Shown here: positions 1 to 11,219 of the stretch, piece after piece
How the letters are laid out: each line of letters starts with the position of its first letter
Position numbering within the stretch: the stretch's first letter is position 1
NCBI GenBank assembly: GCA_001939145.1
Contig: LSRX01001095.1
Location: forward strand, 107,240 to 171,239
Direction: 5' to 3'
DNA from: Symbiodinium microadriaticum
Taxonomy: Eukaryota; Sar; Dinophyceae; Suessiales; Symbiodiniaceae
Length of the DNA stretch: 64,000 nt
Translations under genes and position numbers: made by a program
The notes under the pieces: generated by a model
What the model saw: the letters and a program-made list of their open reading frames with translations, nothing else
Told to the model about the DNA's origin: nothing
Database searches by the model: none

Positions 1-72
1 CACTCACTCACTCACGCACCCACCCACTCACTCACCCACCCACTCAGTCACCCACTCACTCACTCACTCACA
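1..72. repeat. CACT tetranucleotide microsatellite
   Basis: Imperfect (CACT/CCAC)n tract at the left edge of the window. No gene. Confidence 0.9.
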
Positions 73-109
73 TGAGTGTCATCAATAAGTAGAACACGCT
101 TCGTGATAC

Positions 110-221
110 TACTTGGAAGTCCATGGGTACTTATAATAAGTGGGTAACTATGTAACTATAGTTTTGACTCATATTAGGGGACTTGTAACCCCATTTGTAG
201 CTACTCATGAACCTCCAAGTA
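110..221. mobile_element. MITE-like element, family 2
   Basis: Inverted ends TACTTGGAAGTCCATGGGTA and ATGAACCTCCAAGTA enclose about 75 bp. Related copies are at 14638-14750, 31509-31624 and 56235-56367, and a half copy near 27546. No coding capacity. Confidence 0.65.
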
Positions 222-590
222 GACCCCAACCCTAAAACTGTAAAGGAACCCTTAAAGAACCCCTTAAAGGAGCCCTTAAAGGAACCCTTCAAGGAACCCT
301 TAAAGGAACCCCTCAAGGAACCCCTCGAAGAACCCTTAAAGGGAGCCTTAAAGGAACCCTAGAGGCTGCTCCACCCTAAAGACCTGCAGTGAACCCGAAG
401 CCCAAAAAACGACAAACCCTCAAGCCCTAAACCCTGAACCCTGAACCAGCCCAGGCAGAAAACCCCAAATCATAAAGCCTAAACCCTGAACCCTAAACCA
501 ACAATCCCAAGCCCTAAGCCCCAAATCACAAACCCCAAAGCCTAAACGGCCTAAACCCTGAACCCTAAAAACCCCTTTGGAGCCCTCCTG
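222..590. repeat. 12-bp AAAGGAACCCTT repeats followed by telomere-like heptamers
   Basis: 240-365 is a tandem array of AAAGGAACCCTT-like words (the unit also occurs singly at about 31640 and 35195). The rest is degenerate CCCTAAA. No gene apart from translations of the repeat. Confidence 0.75.
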
Positions 591-649
591 TGCTGCCCAA
601 GCACACGAGGGATGAGAAGGTCCATGAGGATGAAAGCCGCTGCTTCAGC
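590..649 (-). CDS. Candidate exon, hydrophobic helix
   Basis: After CCGGCCAG the minus strand reads AEAAAFILMDLLIPRVLGQH followed by AG then GAGGGC (possible GA donor). Other frames are also open over this short patch. Confidence 0.38.
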
Positions 650-777
650 CTGGCCGGAGAATGTTCAGGGTATCTTGCAGTCTGATCTAGAGTTTCCGGT
701 TTTCCTCCCGCTTATGATCTGGCTTTCTTGAAGCTTGTTGTAGAGATCTCGGTTTCCATGCTGCTTGCACGCAATAA

Positions 778-860
778 CGCTAGCAGTGGTAGCACCAATA
801 GTAGCAGTAATAACAATAATAATAGTAATAACAATAACAATAGTAATAACAGTAATACTT
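778..860. repeat. AGT/AAT trinucleotide tract
   Basis: Interrupted AGT/AAT/AAC triplets that would translate as poly-Ser/Asn. No support for coding. Confidence 0.8.
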
Positions 861-894
861 ATACAAATAGTACTTCAGATGGCTTTAGGTTTGG

Positions 895-1041
895 CGCTTG
901 GGACTCTGTGACATAATGGAAGACCTTGTGAAGGGAGGTGGCACAAATGCTTTCGGTATTATCGGCAGGCCTATCTAGCCAGTAGTCATGCTCGAACTTT
1001 AGCCCAGAAAACATCGGCGGAAATACGAACAAGTTTAGCAA
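895..1041 (-). CDS. Candidate exon, unrecognised
   Basis: Minus frame VFPPMFSGLKFEHDYWLDRP, ADNTESICATSLHKVFHYVT. Free of simple repeats, unlike the trinucleotide tracts on both sides. Splice limits unknown. Confidence 0.38.
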
Positions 1042-1107
1042 TAAGAAACTTGCTGTAAGGAAACCTACTGAAGTTGTTCGTCGTCATGGTGGTAGTAGTG
1101 CTAATAC

Positions 1108-1560
<453 letters not shown>

Positions 1561-1769
1561 TAGCAGCAGAAGTTGTCAAAACCAAAGAAGAACCGTGGCA
1601 CAATTTTCCTGGAAACTCGTGGTATCACGAAACTATGTAAAAAGACTGGAATAGCAGTTGCCGACATTATGATGGCAGGCGGGCAAGCTATTCAGAACCC
1701 CAAAACCCCGGAGAACACCATATCCCGCAAAGCAGGTCCGAAAATCAGTACCTGTACTACAACGTAAAT

Positions 1770-1990
1770 ACCGACCATTCCCTAACTCACAGAAACTGTT
1801 CGGCACTACATGCCAAAACCTAAAACTCCAAGCTTATTGGAACTAAGCCGAGTCATTTCCAACTAGATAACTTGCATGAAAAACTGTTCGGTGCAGTAAA
1901 CCACTCCAAGCCCCAACCCCCGAATCCCGAGCCCCGAAGCCTGTAGGGTGAAGGGTTTAAGGGTTCAGGGTTTGGGGCGTTCCGGGTTTA
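1770..1990. repeat. Degenerate telomere-like heptamers
   Basis: CCCTAAA words changing to TTTAGGG words near 1945. No gene seen. Confidence 0.65.
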
Positions 1991-1998
1991 GGGTTTAC

Positions 1999-2095
1999 CG
2001 TGCCGTCCCGGACCTCGATGTTCCCCGGCTCCGCGAGGATCGGACAGTCCGGGGAGATGGGTTCACGCTCTGTCTCGGAGCCTCCGCCGAGTCGG
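1999..2095 (-). CDS. Candidate exon, EREPISPDCPILAEPGNIEV
   Basis: 97 nt between CTCTAAG and a GT donor (GCACG then GTAAAC). It reads LGGGSETEREPISPDCPILA then EPGNIEVRDG. GC-rich, unlike flanking heptamers. Unrecognised. Confidence 0.45.
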
Positions 2096-2689
2096 CTTAG
2101 AGTTTCGGGCTTCGGGTATTTAGGGTTGAAATTTAGGGTTGAAGTTTGGGGTTTAGGGTTTAGCCAAGCCTGACGCGCGGCTACTCACTGCCCGCCCGAC
2201 TAACCCGAGGTGCGCTGCGTGCTCAAGTTCATCATGTTTTTTCATGTTTCTTTATCCTACAAATAGACAAAACAAAACAACAAGCAATAATCCCGACGCC
2301 GAGGAGATTGGATCGGCTTTACATCGTGCTGAAATTAAGTTGTAGCCGAAGGATGTAACCTAATTAACGCGCAGATGTTTGATAGCACCTATTTACAAGG
2401 TTGTGTATAGAAGGAGGCGATCTGCAACCACCGTGCTACCAGCCATCCGATGAACGGCCGTGGGAAAACCCTGTGAACTTTTTGGTGCGATATAAAGTTC
2501 ACGCACGACCTCTGCGCACAGCACGCATGCGAAGCAGGGTGTTGGGCATGAAAACGCAAAACAACGACAACAGTAACACACTGCAGACGGGAGAACCCAT
2601 GTGGGGCAGGCCGGGCGTCTCGCCTAGGGGCAGGGACGTGCCGAGACCTGCAGCAGACACAGGCTCCACTCAGGAAAGAATACCGCTGC

Positions 2690-3250
2690 CTGTAGTCGTC
2701 TGGAGGATTTAAACGTCGAAGAAACAAGCTTTCGGCCTGGGGCTCCCGCTGCCGGTAGTGGTCTGGAAGTTTTAAAAATCGAAATAGCAAGCTTTCGGCC
2801 TGGGCCAGCCATCTGCTGCCGGCAGGTGGTCTCCCGTTTTTGTGAACGTCGAAATATCAAGGTTTTGGCCTCGGGCGTCCGCTGCCGGCAGTGATCTCGA
2901 GGTTTTAGAATGTCGAAGTGGCAGTGGTGTTGAATCGAAGCTTTGAACGTCGAAATATCACGGCTTTGGCCTGGGGCTGCCGCTGCCCGCAATGGCCTTG
3001 GGGTCTTAAGATGTCGCTGCCGGCAGTGGTCTGGACGTTTAAACATGGAAGTAACAAGCTTTCGGCCTGGGGCTTCCCGTTGCCGGAAGTGGTCTGGAGA
3101 ATCTAAGCGTCGAAGTAGCGAGCTTTCGGCTTGAGCCACCGGCAGCGGTCTGGAAGCTTTAAACGTTGTGGGGCTCTACGCTGCCCGCAGTGGTTTCGAA
3201 GTTTCAAAGGTAGAAATATCAAGGTTGTGGCCTGAGGCTCCTGCTGTCAA
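2690..3250. repeat. GC-rich minisatellite, about 65-bp unit
   Basis: Eight or so diverged units built on CAAGCTTTCGGCCTGGGGCT, CGCTGCCGGCAGTGGTCTGGA and TTTAAACGTCGAAATA. Long minus frames (FKRPDHCRQR-like repeats) follow from the unit and are not taken as a gene. Confidence 0.8.
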
Positions 3251-3322
3251 AAACGTCCCTTCGGCCTCTGAGGCCCTTGCACATTCAAAAAATTGAAAGG
3301 ATCAAATTAACAATAACCCTGT

Positions 3323-3389
3323 CCCTCCAGGTACCTACTATATAGGGCCCTAGGGGCTCCAGTACCCTATATAGTAGGTACCTGGAGGG
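3323..3389. repeat. Perfect 25-bp inverted repeat
   Basis: Arms 3323-3347 and 3365-3389 are perfectly complementary (CCCTCCAGGTACCTACTATA plus TAGGG) around a 17-bp loop; pairing resumes outside with ACCCT. Probably a short palindromic element or recent MITE. Confidence 0.9.
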
Positions 3390-5360
3390 TTAGGGTAAGC
3401 CTTTGAACAGGAGGGAGGAACAACACAGAAGCCCAAAAACGGTCGATGTTGCAATGCCCGCTCCTTTACCGAAGGCCTTTTCCAAGGCCTCCTGGTTTTG
3501 CTAGATTTCCCGGTGACCACTTAGAATTTAGGATTTTGGGTTTAGGATTTTGGATTTTAGGTTTTGGCCTTTGGATTTTGGGTTTTGGGTCTGATTTTGG
3601 ATCTTGGAGTTTGGGTTTTGGATTCTAAAGGGCTTGGGGTTGAGGTTTGCAGGGCTGTACATTGTAAGGAGTCGTCATCGGGTGATTGCCGAGGATGATA
3701 GACTGCAGAGGCTTCACCCTCTGCGGTGATGTGCCTAAGCAGCCCTCTGATCGATCGCTTGCCGCTTCGCGACTAGGTCGCGCTCGCAGCTTAGACATTA
3801 GGGTTTAGGGTACTTAGGGCTTAGGTTTTAGGGAATGTGCAGCAACGGCAATGGCCCAGCACGCAGCCTAGACTTCAGGGTTTACTTTCGCTGTGTTTCC
3901 CGAAAGAACGGGCTCCCCTTGCTAAGTTTAGGGCGAAGGGCTTTGGGTCTAGATTTTCGGGCCACAAAAGCGCTGCTATCCATGTATGTGTATTCAACCC
4001 TAAACCCAAAACCTCAAAGCTCGGACCCTCAAGGGACACCTCCGATGATTCAAATCCGGAAACCTGAAACAACCCCATATCCCGAGCGAGAATACCCCAA
4101 ACTTGCAACGCAGAGTGCTAAATTTTGATGAATGATGAGAACGAGGTTTGGGGCGAGTATAATCAGGCTCTAACAAGGGAATACGAGTACTATTTCTTCA
4201 GGCCCGAAAAACTTGAGCCCTTCCCAGGCTTCAACCCTCAACCTCATTATAGAACCCCCGCAAACCCTGAACCATAAAACCCCTGAACCCCTAAACCCTG
4301 TAAACCCTGTAAACCCTAACAGTTAACACCCTCTAAACCCCCCCGTCCGTCATCTTGCCTTTGGTTAGTAGGGAATGGAGGAATGGGAACTATTATAAGT
4401 ACCATTACTACCATTCTTCCATTCCCTACTAACCAAAGGCAGGTCATAGGACCTCCGCAAACCCTCAAGAGATGCCACTGAGAGGCTGAATTTCGTGCTG
4501 GTGGTCGCGAGAGAGCTCCGCACCTCAGATCGGTCGCTTTCTAAATTAGGGTTTTGGGCTTTGGGGTTTTGGGTTTTGGGGCTTAGGGGTTTTATTCTAA
4601 ACTAGGGTTTTGGGGTTTGGGGTTTTGGGGTTTTGGGGCTTAGGGGTTTTAGGGTTTTTGGGTCCCCTCTAGGGTCCTTTTATAAGAGCCTCGGGTGCCG
4701 CCTTGGTTTGGGCTCCAAAAGAAGGGACCCTAATTTGGAGGACTAGCCAAAGGAGCAGCAACAAGCCCGAGAGCCCGTAAAAACCGAAAGCCTCAACCTC
4801 AAAAGAGGGGTTTAGCGCTTAGGGCTTGGTGGGAGTTGGGGTTTAGGGCTTTTGGGATGGGGTTTCAAACTGCAGGAAGGTAGCATAAATGTAGGTGGGG
4901 AAACAAGAGTACAACCAGGCATCCTCAAAACCGACACGCCTCCCATCCTACCCTGTCGAAGCCCTTGGAGCCCTAATGCAACGTCTCCTAAAGCGATGTT
5001 GTAGTTCAGGGTTATTTAGGGGCCTTGGCAGCTGGCATAGGGCTTAGAGGGTATACTGCAGCTTACAGCAACTACATTAAGAAATTCCTCAGGATTAGGC
5101 GGCAACTATTTAAGCTTCCATGTGACCTTGCAGCCCAAAGCCCAAGACATGCCTAAATTACTCAGGTACCCCCCAAGACCCTGAGCGTGAAACCCAATGC
5201 CATACCCTGCTCCCTCGGGGCCCTATATAAGCCCTATACCCACTTCCATACTCCACTCCTCAAGACCTCGAACCGTAAACCCTAAACCGAAGCTTTGAAG
5301 CCAAAGGCACTCGCAGCAAATGTTACCCCAAACCCTAAACCCTAAACCCTAAACCCTAAG
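3390..5360. repeat. Heptamer-rich intergenic or intronic DNA
   Basis: Dense TTTAGGG/CCCTAAA variants, a family-3 element near 4661-4746 and the 4356-4441 inverted repeat. Two weak open patches (3665-3800 minus, 3835-4110 plus) are not convincing. Confidence 0.6.
4356..4441. repeat. 31-bp inverted repeat, one mismatch
   Basis: Arms 4356-4386 and 4411-4441 (TGCCTTTGGTTAGTAGGGAA...) pair with a single mismatch around a 24-bp loop. Unrelated in sequence to the 3323 repeat. Confidence 0.9.
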
Positions 5361-5364
5361 CCGT

Positions 5365-5460
5365 GGCACTCGCAGCGCATGTTGATCAGGTTTTGAAACT
5401 TTCGACCGCACCAAGAGGTCACAGACATCTTTGATGGAGTCCTTGCTCGTTATCTCGGGA
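5365..5460 (-). CDS. Candidate exon, KDSIKDVCDLLVRSKVS
   Basis: Minus frame TSKDSIKDVCDLLVRSKVSK then PDQHAL after CCCGAG. A 20-bp piece of it (GGCACTCGCAGC.CATGTT) is repeated at about 5305-5325. Unrecognised. Confidence 0.35.
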
Positions 5461-5469
5461 GGGTTTCAT

Positions 5470-6240
5470 GGAGGTTTCTTCAGGTGTTTTTCGCTTTTTT
5501 CTCTTGCCTCCTTTTGAGGTTTAGGGTTTAGGATTTTTGGGTTTAGGGCCCTAAACCCTAAACCCTAAACCCAAGAGTTTTGGGGTGGAGGGGCTTGTCT
5601 TTTCAGGGTTTGAAGAGCATCCTCGGGCTGTTGCTTGTGGTTTCAGGTTTTTTGGGCTTAACCTGAGGTTCCTCACGGCTCCTACCCTGACATGGCGATG
5701 TTGCATACCCAAAGCCCTAGGCCCTAAGGTTTAGGGTTTAGGGGAACCCTAAACCCAAACGCCCTGCAGCTTTTAGGGCTAAGGCGCCCTACTCCTCAAA
5801 CTCGACACCCAAACCCAGCAGGCAAACTTAAGCTGCGCCGTTTGGGGTGTACGGTTTGGGGTTCAGGGGCACTTACTTGTCTGTAACCCTCATATGTCCT
5901 TGGGACTTACAGCCGCTTAGCCTAAACATCAAGCCACGATAAGACTCAACACGCCTGAAGCGATGGCCCCCACAACGGTTTAGGGTTTAGGGCCTCACGC
6001 AATTGAATCCTGAAGCTTATTTTAAAACCCCGAAGCCGAAACCCTATAGCCTCAACCCCACTTGTTCTTCAAGGAGACAGAATCTTATGGGGTTTAGACG
6101 GAGGCAAACGCGCAGCCAAAACACAAGAAATCATACTAGGGGCTAGGTACATTCCTTGAAACTCAAACGGCCCCTTGCTTGGTTTAGGGGTTCAGGGGTC
6201 CTGTTTCCAGGTCCCTACTACTCAGTCTATCTCTATGAAT
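5470..6240. repeat. Heptamer-rich stretch
   Basis: Heptamers in both orientations, in places head-to-head (TTTAGGGCCCTAAA at about 5543). No gene seen. Confidence 0.6.
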
Positions 6241-6242
6241 GT

Positions 6243-6276
6243 ACATCTATATAAGTATATGTATGTATATATGTAA

Positions 6277-6308
<32 letters not shown>

Positions 6309-6390
6309 GTATAGAGATATAGCTATAGATATAGACAGATATAGGTGTGCATGTGTATGTGCATACTACATACATACATACATACATACA

Positions 6391-6424
<34 letters not shown>

Positions 6425-6658
6425 CATACATACCTTACCTTACCTTACCTTACCTTACCTTACCTCACGTCACGTCACGTCACGTCACGTTACGTTACCT
6501 TACCTTACCTTACATTACTTTACTTTACATTACATTACATTACATTACATTACATTGCATTACATTACATTACATTACATTACATTACACTACACTACAC
6601 TACATTACATTACATTACATTACTTTACATTACATTACATTACATTACATTACATACA

Positions 6659-6704
<46 letters not shown>

Positions 6705-6735
6705 TATATATGTATATATATGTATATGCACGCTC
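6243..6735. repeat. Compound TATA/TACA/TTACC/TTACA microsatellite
   Basis: Successive blocks of TA, TACA, CTTAC, GTCAC, ATTAC and TA, then CT. The 190-220-codon plus frames here are repeat translation only. Confidence 0.95.
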
Positions 6736-7084
6736 TCTCTCTCGCTCTCTCTCTCTTTCTCTCTTTTGGGACGCCTCACCTTCTCAAACTGTCAGGTCTT
6801 TGTATACTTTGCAGTCAAGACATTGCGACATCTCTCAATTTCAATCTGGCAAAATTCAAAGGCCGAGCAAAATGCGCGGCTTTCCTTGCAAAAATGCAAG
6901 GTTTGATGCCCGGGAAACCAAGGTATTCTGACGACCCAGATGGTCTTCGATGCGACCCTACGAACCCAAACACGTGCAACGGGCTTAGAGCTTGGTGTTG
7001 ACACCAGAAGCCCCAAAACCTCCCTCGAAGTTTAAGTACGGTTTGTGGTTAGGGCGTAGGGTTTGGGGTTTAGAGTTTGAGGGA

Positions 7085-7244
7085 TACTGAAGCTGCAAGG
7101 CTTGTCCATGGCTTTAGAAGCACGTAAAGAAAGGGAGCTGACATATGGAACATCAGGGCGGACAACGTCCATGCATACTTTCGGCGGGGCGCTTGTCTTT
7201 ACGAAAACCCTTTCATCCTCTATAAAGCCTTGAGCTATCAACAC
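7085..7244 (-). CDS. Candidate exon, unrecognised
   Basis: Minus frame AQGFIEDERVFVKTSAPPKV and CMDVVRPDVPYVSSLSLRAS. No simple repeats. A plus-strand patch at 6810-7001 (SQDIATSLNFNLAKFKGRAK) is also open; which, if either, is real cannot be told. Confidence 0.32.
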
Positions 7245-7249
7245 CCTAA

Positions 7250-7930
7250 ACCCGGACCCCTGAGCCCCAATCTCTAAACCCTAAACCCTCTTCCCTAACC
7301 CCCAATGCCTGAACCCTCAATGAACCCCAAACCCTAAAACCTCAACCCTAAAACTTCAACCTTAAACCCTAAAACCTAAATCTTAAACCCTAAAACCTCA
7401 ACCTTAAACCCTAAAACCTCAACCCTAAATGCTAAAAGCTCCGAACCCTGAACCCTACCTCTGGGGGGGATCGGGTGCCAGCCTGGCAGAGGCTGGCGGG
7501 CAAGACCATGGAATCCGCCGTCTGAAGGAACCGAAGACTCTCCTTCGATCTGGGAGTTTCCGAAACTAAGGGGTACCTTATTTTGGGGTTCTTATAATTT
7601 TCGGGTTTTAGGGTTTCGGGTTCGGGTTTAGGGTTTCGGGTTTTGGGGCTTAGGGTTTAGGGTTTCTGGGTTAGGGTTTAGGGTTTCGGGTTTTAGGGTT
7701 TAGGGTTTAGGGATTAGGGTGTGTTCTTCGGTTTAGAGGCCTAAGTGAAGTGCTTAAAGGGGCGCGAACACGCCCCATAAGGCAACCAAAACCTACAGAA
7801 ATGCCCAATACCCTAAAACCCTAAGATCGGAGTTTAAGGCTCTTCATCGGCAAGCAGAGATGTTAAACACACCCGCTAAACCCTAAAGCCCAAACCCTGA
7901 ACCCTGAACCCTAAACTCTAAAAACGAGAT
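7250..7930. repeat. Heptamer-rich stretch
   Basis: CCCTAAA orientation to about 7460, TTTAGGG orientation from about 7600, with a GC-rich non-repetitive patch between. No supported exon. Confidence 0.6.
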
Positions 7931-8149
7931 CACCGCCCCAATATGCTCTCGGCCTTGCAGAGTTCGGCTCTGGATACCTCTACGGGCCTTAATGCTTAGA
8001 ATAAGGTTTTGGGTTTGGGGTTTCTTAACACATGATGGGTGTCGGCCAGCCGTCCCTGCCTCACAGGCACATGTGAGACATCGAAGAACCTGCGGGTCAT
8101 GGAGATCTGGATCGTGTAATCGGCGACGTCGAGAGCTTTCGTAGTCTTG

Positions 8150-8302
8150 CCCATCCAGTGTCGCTATTTCCCTCACGCCATCACTGCCCATGTGTGTCAT
8201 TATCCACCTCGTCACCCCCAACATCGTCATCTCCATCGCCTTCTTCTGAGCAATTGTCGCCTTCACAGCAGCACCGACCACTTCGATCATCTCCCTCACG
8301 TC
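8150..8302 (-). CDS. Candidate exon, helical
   Basis: After GGCCTAG the minus strand reads DVREMIEVVGAAVKATIAQK and AMEMTMLGVTRWIMTHMGSD. It looks like a helical segment. The upstream bases are open in the same frame apart from that TAG. A second frame (ALDVADYTIQISMTRRFFDV) is open further downstream. Family unknown. Confidence 0.45.
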
Positions 8303-8744
8303 CTAGGCCGGACCAACGCACATCTCCCCCTCCAGCTCAGGAGTTCCACGTACATCTCCTTCGTCACGTAGAGGTGGTGTACGCGCGTGAGATTTAGGGC
8401 GTTTAGGATTTAGGGTTCAAAAGCTTATGGTTAGAATAGGGATCTGGGATACTGGTAAGGAACCCTAGTCCAGGCTTCTAAGTACGGAGCTTTAGAAACT
8501 GAGGGGCCAGATCGAGCCAACATAGTAGTATCCGCACTTATTGCCAGCCCCATACAGCCCTAAACCCTGAGCCCGAAACTCTAAACCTTGGGGGTTTTGT
8601 TCATGAAGCACCTAGTACCCCAAGTTCGGCAAAGGTAACCCTACTCCATCACCCACTTACTACTACATCCCCTGATCCTTTTAGAAGCCCTAAACCCTAA
8701 ACCCTAAGCGCGAAAAATGCTTGGCCCCTAACGTCTAAACTCCC

Positions 8745-8880
8745 AGCGGCGCTTAACAAAAGCGTCTTCAAAGACCTGTGACAACCTAAAACTCCAACAA
8801 CATGACTTTAAAGCTAAGCCGTAGGTAGAGTCAAAATCGATGTGGAACACTGTACAGAAAGCCTCCTCGTCCCTAAAGCC
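8745..8880 (-). CDS. Candidate exon, EEAFCTVFHIDFDSTYG
   Basis: Minus frame FRDEEAFCTVFHIDFDSTYG, KSCCWSFRLSQ, then GTCTTT, a possible GT donor. The frame stays open to 8728. Unrecognised. Confidence 0.38.
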
Positions 8881-9700
8881 TGCAATCCTACCTGCAACAC
8901 GAAAGACCTGGACTATCAAACCCCCCCCCTCTGTCAGCAAAGCCAGGGTCTAGGGGTCTAAGGTTTAGCCAGCCCTGAAGGGTGCAGGACAAGCAGAAAC
9001 AGCAGCAGGAACCCAAAAAACAGCAAACCCAACGGAGATGAACGCAAAAACCGCACCGCCCGCCTGGACTTTTTACGGCTTAGGGCCTAGCCGCAAAGCC
9101 CAAATCCCGTAACTTGCCCCCCTCGAAGTCCGACAACTAAAGATCCTCCCCTTCCTTTGCCAATAGAATCTACCGCCCTCGGTTAAACTCCTAAGCCCCA
9201 AGCTCCCAAACCCTGCACACTCAAACAGGGACTCCTGGAAGGCTTTAAGGGGAAAGTGGACTAGGGTTTTAGGGTTTAGGGTTTAGGCTTTATGGTTTAG
9301 GATTTAGGGTTTAGGGTTTAGGGGACTAGGGCTTAGGGTTTAGGGGACTAAGGTTGAGGGTAACGGAATCAGCCAGCCGCAGGTTCGCTTGAGCATTTCG
9401 ATCCTTTCTATTTGCGATTGCTACGATGCAGCCGGCTGCTAGTGATACGACCCTTGCCACGAATGCCGCTACCACCGTCACTGCCAGCATGCCCCCCGAA
9501 AACCCGCAAAAGGCAGGATCAGTAGTATAAGAGCCTAATCGTTATAGGCTACAAAATTGTAGCCATTGGTCACCATTCCGCATCATTCAGCTTTGACTTC
9601 TTGAAGCAGTAGCTCTCGTCTGTAGTCACAGCACGGGATGACAATAGAGCGCAGCAGCAGTAAGCGCAGCAGCAAGCATCGTCTTTGCAGCATCTATCCT
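8880..9700. other. Mixed heptamers and non-repetitive DNA
   Basis: TTTAGGG tract at 9250-9360. A plus-strand patch at 9425-9530 (MQPAASDTTLATNAATTVTA) is open but has no splice support. Confidence 0.4.
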
Positions 9701-9707
9701 AGGTATC

Positions 9708-9776
9708 CTAGTTGTTTCAGCCACGACACCCGGACGTCGCCCATTGAGATGTTGTAGTTTGCCAGATCTCTGACCC
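9708..9776 (-). CDS. Candidate exon, DLANYNISMGDVRVSW
   Basis: 69 nt between TACGCAG and a possible GA donor (CTAG then GATACC). It reads VRDLANYNISMGDVRVSWLK. Protein-like; family unknown. Confidence 0.48.
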
Positions 9777-9869
9777 CTGCGTAGCGCTTAGGAGTTTAGG
9801 GCTTTCTATCGGGCTTCTATCCGATTCTATCCTAAACCATGCAACCCCAATCCGTGAAGGGAGCGCTGA

Positions 9870-10330
9870 CCCTGTGACCTCAAATGAACCCATTTTGCGT
9901 CCACAAGCCCCTCGAGTCCACCATCTAGGGGAAGGGTTTCGGGGTAGGAGTCAAAAGACCCTAAGCCCTAATTCCCACACATCAAACTGTCGATGGCAGA
10001 TAGCAAACACCCTCCTGCAGGTCTCCGAAAAGCAGATTGCAAGCCGGTGCAAGTCGGGCTGCAGTGGCACGCGTCCAACGTGGTGGCTAGTTCTTGCCCT
10101 TCTTGCGCGGGTATAGGCCCTCCACTGACTCTCCACTGGAGGCTACGCGACCTCGCGGCCCTTCCGGTGCTTCGCCTTCTGCCCACAAGGCATGGCCTCG
10201 CCGATAGCTCGGCCGGTGTGCCCTTCTTCTTCGTGCTCGGCTTCTAGACGTCCACTACCTCCTGTGACCCTGACGCCGGATTCCCGAACCCTGGCAAATC
10301 ACTATGACACTAGGTAAGCCCACAGAAGCA
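9870..10330. other. GC-rich patch open in several frames
   Basis: Both strands and more than one frame are open around 9990-10250 (for example minus GQKAKHRKGREVA). It may hold an exon, but neither strand nor frame can be decided. Confidence 0.3.
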
Positions 10331-10760
10331 CTAGTACGAGTTGTCATTACGGAGTCCATGGTTTTGGCCTCCCTTAAACCCTAAACCCAAACTCCCAAAA
10401 TCCTAACCCTGAAGTTAAGCCCTAAGCCTTAGACCCTAAACCCTAAACCCCTGAACCCTTAAGGCCTAAACCCTAACTCCCTCAGCGCATCAGACCTTAA
10501 CATGCTTCACTCGTGGCCTTAACTTTCTTGTCCTGACCCTAGGGGAACTAAGCTTAATCTCGGGATTGTAGAATGAGAAGCCCCCTGAAACCTAGACCCT
10601 AAATCCTAAGCCCAAAACCCAAAACCCCAAACCCTAAGCCCTAAACCCTCCCGTAAACCCCAAACAAAGCTAAAGATTGCCTACCTTACTAAGTTAAGAT
10701 CCTGGAGACTCGAAGCCGAGTGCTCCGGGTCTCAAGCCTGAACCCCAAATCGAACTCAGT
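10330..10760. repeat. Heptamer-rich stretch
   Basis: Mostly CCCTAAA orientation. No gene seen. Confidence 0.6.
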
Positions 10761-10890
10761 TTTATGGCCTTTTAGGGTGGGATTTCTCAACAACTACCAC
10801 ATGTCCCCTCAGAGTTCTAGCTAGCAAGGGGGCACGTACTTCAGGGATATCTCTGAAATATTGGGAGATCTGGGTTTCAAAAACGGGTGC

Positions 10891-11012
10891 CTGGAATGAT
10901 GCTCTCCATGTTGCTGATGAAGAACTCGTCCGGATCCGTATACTCCGGCCACTTGACGAGGACCTCTGCGCTGTTCTCGCAAGATTCGGCAGACAGAAAT
11001 GCCACATAAGAG
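10891..11012 (-). CDS. Candidate exon, VLVKWPEYTDPDEFFISN
   Basis: 122 nt between TTCCCTAG and the GC donor TTCCAG then GCACCC. It reads YVAFLSAESCENSAEVLVKW and PEYTDPDEFFISNMESIIP. No stop, no simple repeat. A second patch upstream (11190-11080, MRLKLWEILNSRKLPGTPEH) may be a neighbouring exon. Confidence 0.47.
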
Positions 11013-11219
11013 CTAGGGAATCGCCACATACGATCTTGGGAATCGCCATATATGTTCTAGGGAACATGGGCGCAGGGTTTTTGGCAATTTGAGGTTCGGT
11101 GTTCAGGAGTCCCGGGCAGTTTCCGGCTGTTGAGGATCTCCCAGAGTTTGAGACGCATCGTCCCCGAAACCCTGAGACCTTTCTGACCCTAAAAGTACTT
11201 AAAAGTACTTCCCGGTACA

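Noticed and set aside
6307..7001. Plus-strand frames of about 190-220 codons (YITLHYITLHY type)
   Set aside because: They are translations of the TA/TACA/TTACA microsatellite; only the last 60 codons are non-repetitive, and those have an equally open minus strand.
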